DNA of 10,878 nt, taken from positions 1 to 10,878 of the forward strand of contig JAZQOA010000040.1 of the NCBI GenBank assembly GCA_045627605.1, read 5' to 3'. Positions 6,420 through 10,878 of the stretch are shown here, in pieces; position 1 is the stretch's first letter, and every line of letters starts with the position of its first letter. This DNA is from RGIG5952 sp045627605 (lineage in GTDB: Bacteria; Verrucomicrobiota; Kiritimatiellia; RFP12; JAAYLN01). Made by a program: the position numbers and the translations under genes. The notes under the pieces were generated by a model that was not told the origin of the DNA, did no database searches, and worked only from the letters and a program-made list of their open reading frames with translations.

Positions 6420-9242
6420 ATGCAAAAGCATTTCACCACAAGATGCCTCGCGGTCGCGGTGGCGGCTCTTTTCCTCGCCGCCGCGCCGGCGGCCCGCGCG
6501 CAGGAGACTCTCTCGTCGATCCGCGAGCAGGCCTTCCGCTACTTTGCCGACGGCGAGTTCGCCGACGCCCTGCCTTTCTTCGAGCAGATGATCGAGATCC
6601 AGGGCTCAAGCAAGGACCCGATGGTCGTGAGCGGCATGGAGCGGGTCTATTACAACGCCGCGCTTTGCAAGTTCTTCACGGGCAACTTCCCCGCCGCGCA
6701 GGTCGCCTTCGAGCGCTACAACGCCAAGTACAAGCGCGGCACCTACCTCCACGAGTCCTACGTCTACATCGGCGACTCCCTCCGCTACTCAAGCCGCCAT
6801 GACGCCGCCATCAAGCAATACCAGGCGGCGCTCAAACGCTTCCGCTACCCGACGGACACCCGTACCGACATTTACGCCTCGATCGCGCGCTGCTACCTCG
6901 CCCAGGACGACTGGAAATCGGCCGTCGACCCCCTTCGGAAGGCCTTCGCCTCGGCCCCCGACGCCTTGCGGCGCAACCGCGCGGCCACGCTCCTCGCCAC
7001 CGCCTACCTGAAGACGATGGCCCTTGAGGAAATCTACAAAATCGTGCCGTTCCTCCTGACGCGCGATTCGCTGGCGTCGCGTTCCATCGCCTTCAACATC
7101 GCCGCGCTCGAAGCCGGCGACACGCTCTTCGCCGACGAGCGCTACCGGGAGGCCTTCTGGATCCACCGCCTGGTCTACCCCTACGAGGATGTCATTGCCA
7201 ACGCCCAGGCCTATCTCGACCGCCTCAACGCGATGGTGGCGGCGTCGAGCCGCTACGCCGCGCGCCCGCGCTACCTCATGCGCCTCCACGAGTGGATCGC
7301 CGACACCGAGGCCGAGATCAAGGCGATGAGCGAGAGCGTCGAAAACTACGACAACGAGCTTTCGTACCGCATCGCCCGCGGCTACATGGAGGCCAAGCGC
7401 TTCTTCGAGGGCCGTGAACTTTTCTTCCGCCTCTTCGAGACGAAAATCCCCGACCACGCCGAGGAGTGCCTCTACCTCGCCTTCCTTTGCTCCACGCGCT
7501 GCGGCGACAATGGGCGGACGCATGGCATCGCGCGCCGGTACATGGAGGAGTTCCCCGGCGGCGAATGGTACGACGCGCTCACGCTCATGGACGGCCAGCT
7601 CATGGCGCAGGACAAGGACTGGAAGGCCGTCATCGCGCACTTCAGCGAGGTTCTCAAGGTCCGCCCCGAACACCAGTCCGCCGCCGAATGCCTCTACCTG
7701 CTCGGTTACGCCCATTTCATGGAGGAGGAGTTCGAGCAGAGCCGGGTGCGCCTCATGGAAATCCGCGAAAAATACAGCCAGAGCGACTTGATGCCCGATG
7801 CCGTCTACTGGTGCGCGATGGACTCCATTTTCTCCGGCGACTTCGAGACCGGCGAAAAGGACTTTTCCGAACTCATCGAGAAGTTCCCCGACTGCCGCTA
7901 CTACGCCGACGCCTGCTACCGCCGCGGGGTGAGCAACTACGCGCTCGCCAACTACGACCTTGCGGACGCCCAGCTTGGCGACTTCGTCTCCAAGTACCCC
8001 GAGAACGAGAACGCCGCCGAGGCCGTCATGACCCGGGGCGACATCGCGGGCGCCGTCGGCCGGCTCGACGACGCCATCAACTACTACACGCTCGCGATGA
8101 ACACCACGACCAACGACCTCAACATCGAGCAATACAACCACTGCTCCTTCCAGTGCGGCCAGATTCTCTTCGACAAGGAGCGCTACCAGGACGTCCGCGA
8201 CCACTTCTCCAAGTACATCCGCAACAACCGGCCCGAGTCCAACATCCCGCTTGCCGTCTACTGGATCGGCCGCGCAATGCAGCAGCAGGAGGAGAAGCTC
8301 GGCGCACTCAAGTTCTACAGCGACGCGGCGCTGCGGTTCGGGCGGGACCGCAAGTCCGTCGGCGTCGACATGATTCTCGACGAGTGGGTTGCGCTGACGC
8401 GAAAGTGCACCAAGGTGGAGTCCGACGCCGCCTGGGAGGGCATCCGGTACACGATCCGCAACTCGAACAACTCGCGCGACCCCGTCTCGGCCTTGCGCTT
8501 CCAGCGCCTGCTCATCTACCGCCCGGGAATCACGGACGGCGAAAAACAGCGCGAACTCGACTCGATCTGCAACTCCGCCAACATCACCAACGCCAGCCCC
8601 GCGGTGCTGGAGCTCATGCTCGACACGGCCAAGGAACGCGGGCAGACCAACTTTGCCGTCCGCGTGGCAAGCGCCATCATCGCGGACTTCACGGAGACCG
8701 ACTACGCGCTTTCGGCGCGCGCCTGGCTCGCCGACGTCGCCCTTGCGCAGATCGCCGCCGAGCCCGAGGGGTCGAAACGCATCGAGAAGCTCTACGCGGG
8801 CGCGATCAAAAACCTCACGGTCGTCCGCGACGTTTACGCCACGCAGCCCGGGGCGGCCGACGCGCTCATCAAATTGGGCGGCATCTACACCGCGCTGGGC
8901 AAGGGCGAGGAGGCGGACGAATGCTACAAGCAGGTGCTGGGCGTCCGCGAGTGGCGTCCGCTTTGGCCCGCCGCGCTTTTCGGGCGCGGGCAGTGCGCCG
9001 AGGGCCAGCAGGAGTGGCTCAAGGCCGCGGCCTACTACGAACGCATCTACGTCATGTACAGCGGGTACCGCGAAATCACGGCGAAGGCCTATCTTGCGCG
9101 CGCCAAGAGCCTGCGGCGCGGCTACGAGGTCGGCGCGGCAAAGGAGACGCTGCGGGCCATGCTCGCCAACGAAGACTTGAAGGCCTACCCGGAATACGAA
9201 CAGGCGGAGCGTCTGCTCTCGAACCTCGGAGGTGAAAAGTGA
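6420..9242 (+). CDS. Exported tetratricopeptide-repeat protein of an ExbB-linked envelope system
   Basis: The product is 940 residues. Residues 1-27 form a Sec signal peptide (basic start, hydrophobic AVAVAALFLAAAP core, cleavage at ARA|Q). The rest is a helical-repeat solenoid with many TPR-like units. Clear ones begin near residue 77 (YYNAALCKFFTGNFPAAQVA), 421 (ECLYLLGYAHFMEEEFEQSR), 494 (ACYRRGVSNYALANYDLADA) and 814 (ALIKLGGIYTALGKGEEADE). The spacing resembles YbgF/CpoB- and BamD-type TPRs that bind envelope partners. No enzymatic motif is visible. I chose ATG 6420 because it opens a proper signal peptide; an in-frame TTG at 6411 would precede the predicted transcription start. There is no Shine-Dalgarno. 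The long antisense frame over this gene is a GC-driven shadow. The stop overlaps the next start (TGATG). Confidence 0.9.
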   Translation: MQKHFTTRCLAVAVAALFLAAAPAARAQETLSSIREQAFRYFADGEFADALPFFEQMIEIQGSSKDPMVVSGMERVYYNAALCKFFTGNFPAAQVAFERYNAKYKRGTYLHESYVYIGDSLRYSSRHDAAIKQYQAALKRFRYPTDTRTDIYASIARCYLAQDDWKSAVDPLRKAFASAPDALRRNRAATLLATAYLKTMALEEIYKIVPFLLTRDSLASRSIAFNIAALEAGDTLFADERYREAFWIHRLVYPYEDVIANAQAYLDRLNAMVAASSRYAARPRYLMRLHEWIADTEAEIKAMSESVENYDNELSYRIARGYMEAKRFFEGRELFFRLFETKIPDHAEECLYLAFLCSTRCGDNGRTHGIARRYMEEFPGGEWYDALTLMDGQLMAQDKDWKAVIAHFSEVLKVRPEHQSAAECLYLLGYAHFMEEEFEQSRVRLMEIREKYSQSDLMPDAVYWCAMDSIFSGDFETGEKDFSELIEKFPDCRYYADACYRRGVSNYALANYDLADAQLGDFVSKYPENENAAEAVMTRGDIAGAVGRLDDAINYYTLAMNTTTNDLNIEQYNHCSFQCGQILFDKERYQDVRDHFSKYIRNNRPESNIPLAVYWIGRAMQQQEEKLGALKFYSDAALRFGRDRKSVGVDMILDEWVALTRKCTKVESDAAWEGIRYTIRNSNNSRDPVSALRFQRLLIYRPGITDGEKQRELDSICNSANITNASPAVLELMLDTAKERGQTNFAVRVASAIIADFTETDYALSARAWLADVALAQIAAEPEGSKRIEKLYAGAIKNLTVVRDVYATQPGAADALIKLGGIYTALGKGEEADECYKQVLGVREWRPLWPAALFGRGQCAEGQQEWLKAAAYYERIYVMYSGYREITAKAYLARAKSLRRGYEVGAAKETLRAMLANEDLKAYPEYEQAERLLSNLGGEK
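9228..9233 (+). promoter_or_regulatory. Shine-Dalgarno deciding the start of the second exported protein
   Basis: GGAGGT inside the end of the upstream gene is 8 bases before ATG 9242 but only 5 before the alternative GTG 9239, favouring the ATG. Confidence 0.8.
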
Positions 9243-10384
9243 TGCGCCTCTCTCCCTTGACCTTGCTTGCCGCCGCGCTGGCGGCCGTCCTCGCCCCGCT
9301 TTCCGCGCGGGCCCAGGTCGGCAAGCCCATCGTGCACACATCGCAGAAATACACGGCTTCGGCCTCGCTCAAGGCCAGGGTCTGGTGCGTGCCCGAGGGA
9401 ACCGTCGACCGCGAGGCCGTGAAGCCGAAGTCCTCGAACGTCACTTTTGTCGGGCGCGAGCCGCTTGCCTTGTGCACGGCTCCGGCGCAGGGTTCCGTCG
9501 CCCCCGGCCGCATCCCCCTTTCGACTGTTGTCGGCGTCGATTTCGAAATCGACTACGACCGCTTCGAGGTGGCGAAGGCGATGGCCAGGAGCGAGTGGCC
9601 CAAGGCAATCACGATTCTGCGCAAGGCCTACACGCCGTACTTCATGTACCTCGACGTGCCCGAGAACAACGTCCTCGAAGGGTCTTTCGACCTCGGCGTG
9701 ACCATGTTCAAGTGCGCGCGCAGCTCGATGCGCAAGGCGGCGACGGAAGAGGAACGCGCCGCGGCCCTGCAGCAGTATTCGTCGGCCTACGACGTCTTTA
9801 CGGCCTGTTCCAAGGCGAAGTGGTCGAGCTTCGGTCCGTTGGCGCAGATCCGCGCCTTGCACTGCATGGTCCTCATCGACTCCGAGAAGGCCCGCCGCGC
9901 CTCGCGGATGCTGGCCGCGATGGAGGAGCCGATTCCCGGCGACGACACCTACGGCTACTACTGGCTGCTCAAGGCGGAGCTCGCGAAGCTCGACGGCAAC
10001 GTGACAAACGAGCTTGACGCCGCCGTGAAATCGGTGAGCTTCGAGAACAAGGACGTGGAGACTTTCCCCGACGCCCTTATGCTCTCCGCGGAATGCTACG
10101 AGAAGATCGGCAACCCCTACCGCGCCCGCGACGTCTATTTCGAGGTCGCCAAGCTCTTCCCGAAGACCGACTGGGCGGCGGATGCGCTCGCCCGCCTCGA
10201 AACCCTCATGGCCTCGGGCGCGACGCGCAAGGCCGAGGAGACAACGGCGGAGAGCACCTTCTTCGGCCTCGAGGAGGACATGAACGAGCTCGCCGACGGC
10301 CTCGTCCTGATGAACAAGAACGCCGGCACGATCTTCGACTACGACGACGAGGAGGAGTCCGCCGTCACGGACACCGACAAGTAG
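9242..10384 (+). CDS. Exported TPR-like helical protein, partner of the upstream TPR protein
   Basis: The product is 380 residues from ATG 9242, which overlaps the preceding stop by one base. The signal peptide covers 1-24 (MRLSPLTLLAAALAAVLAPL, cleavage SARA|Q). Residues 25-105 look beta-rich, with two cysteines (VWCVPEG, LALCTAP) that could form a disulfide in the periplasm. From about 105 the protein is helical with TPR-like units, for example AKAMARSEWPKAITILRKAY and ALMLSAECYEKIGNPYRARD. The C-terminus is acidic (YDDEEES). I do not recognise a named family. Coupling to the large TPR protein and position before an ExbB-type gene suggest it belongs to the same envelope complex. Confidence 0.87.
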   Translation: MRLSPLTLLAAALAAVLAPLSARAQVGKPIVHTSQKYTASASLKARVWCVPEGTVDREAVKPKSSNVTFVGREPLALCTAPAQGSVAPGRIPLSTVVGVDFEIDYDRFEVAKAMARSEWPKAITILRKAYTPYFMYLDVPENNVLEGSFDLGVTMFKCARSSMRKAATEEERAAALQQYSSAYDVFTACSKAKWSSFGPLAQIRALHCMVLIDSEKARRASRMLAAMEEPIPGDDTYGYYWLLKAELAKLDGNVTNELDAAVKSVSFENKDVETFPDALMLSAECYEKIGNPYRARDVYFEVAKLFPKTDWAADALARLETLMASGATRKAEETTAESTFFGLEEDMNELADGLVLMNKNAGTIFDYDDEEESAVTDTDK

Positions 10385-10440
10385 CGTCGGTGCGCAGCCC
10401 TTTCCAACTTACACCACACAACACAACGGAAGCACAGACT

Positions 10441-10878
10441 ATGAAACTGAAGAATTCTTCGCAAATCGCAATTGCGGCGGCCTTTCTCGCGGGCGCCGTG
10501 GCCCTTGTGGCCAATGCGCAGACTGCGGCGGCCAAGGCCGTCGAGGCCGAGGGGCAGTGGAACAGCCTCTGGGACTACTGGAAGGTCGGTGGATTCTGCA
10601 TGTACCCGATTGGGCTTTGCTCCGTCGCGGTCGTCGGCCTCGCCATCTACTGCTGGCTGCTCTACAAGACCGAGAAGATGACGCAGCCCCGCCTGATGGC
10701 GCCGCTCTGCGCCTCGCTGGAGAAACTCGAGGTCCGCCAGGCGAAGGCGATGTGCCAGGCGAACCCCGGCATCCTCACCAACGTGCTGGCCGCGGGGCTC
10801 CGCCGTGTCAAGGGCGGCGAGGAGATCGACGTCCCGGCCGTCGAGAAGGCGATGGAGGAGGCCTCCGTCGAGGAGGTC
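10441..10878 (+). CDS. ExbB/TolQ/MotA-type proton-channel subunit (3' end outside window)
   Basis: 146 codons are visible and the frame is open at the right edge. Residues 1-27 form a signal-like segment ending VANA|Q. A short linker leads to VGGFCMYPIGLCSVAVVGLA (about residues 51-70), the GG-x-M-x-P-I hallmark and first membrane helix of ExbB-like proteins, followed by the cytoplasmic helical region (EKLEVRQAKAMCQANPG; VLAAGLRR; EKAMEEAS). The remaining helices lie outside. ExbB works with ExbD to couple the proton gradient to TonB- or TolA-like partners. It is 56 bases after the previous gene, with a modest GGAAG 8 bases before ATG. The cleavable-looking N-terminus is an addition relative to E. 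coli ExbB. Confidence 0.88.
   Translation, partial: MKLKNSSQIAIAAAFLAGAVALVANAQTAAAKAVEAEGQWNSLWDYWKVGGFCMYPIGLCSVAVVGLAIYCWLLYKTEKMTQPRLMAPLCASLEKLEVRQAKAMCQANPGILTNVLAAGLRRVKGGEEIDVPAVEKAMEEASVEEV

Noticed and set aside
7466..9235. 589-residue plus-strand frame within the TPR gene
   Set aside because: Alternative frame of the same sequence, extremely Arg-rich, no start signal or domain.
6789..9341. 850-residue minus-strand open frame
   Set aside because: Exactly antisense to the TPR gene, Arg/Val/Gly-rich and without domain motifs; the plus-strand gene has a signal peptide and TPR motifs.

Overview
This window looks like a piece of the chromosome of a GC-rich, Gram-negative bacterium. The signs are exported proteins ending in A-x-A|Q signal-peptide sites, an ExbB-type proton channel and a TolB-like propeller. 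The gene content (divergent sigma-like factor with a membrane partner carrying a YfbK-type von Willebrand A domain, and TPR proteins leading into ExbB) would fit the PVC superphylum, for example Kiritimatiellota, Lentisphaerota or Verrucomicrobiota. That placement is an inference from style, not from a marker gene.

The left 6.3 kb is read from the minus strand. In transcription order it holds: a PHP-domain metallo-hydrolase (6325-5504); a tRNA-Gln(CUG) with its own promoter and an intrinsic terminator (5417-5308); an integral membrane protein of the LPG-synthase/YbhN flippase type fused to a PD40 beta-propeller (5294-3222); a 196-base spacer with a long imperfect hairpin; a divergent sigma-70-like protein (3025-2207); and, overlapping it by ATGA, a very large single-pass membrane protein (2210 to beyond the left edge). 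Its cytoplasmic head has no recognised fold. A cysteine-repeat linker and a complete-MIDAS vWA domain of the YfbK family follow the membrane helix. This last gene is open at the window edge: 736 codons are visible.

The right 4.5 kb is read from the plus strand: a 940-residue exported TPR protein (6420-9242), a coupled second exported helical-repeat protein (9242-10384) and an ExbB/TolQ/MotA-type channel subunit (10441 to beyond the right edge). They look like one operon for an energised envelope machine, with ExbD and possibly TonB/TolA expected just outside the window.

The main points of interest are the sigma-like/membrane-vWA pair, where a candidate anti-sigma and a vWA effector form one polypeptide; the flippase-propeller fusion; and three genes with extended -10 promoters (TGnTATAAT or close) placed so near the ATG that their mRNAs should be leaderless or almost so. 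No mobile element, CRISPR array or rRNA was seen. No stretch above 300 bases is without a gene.
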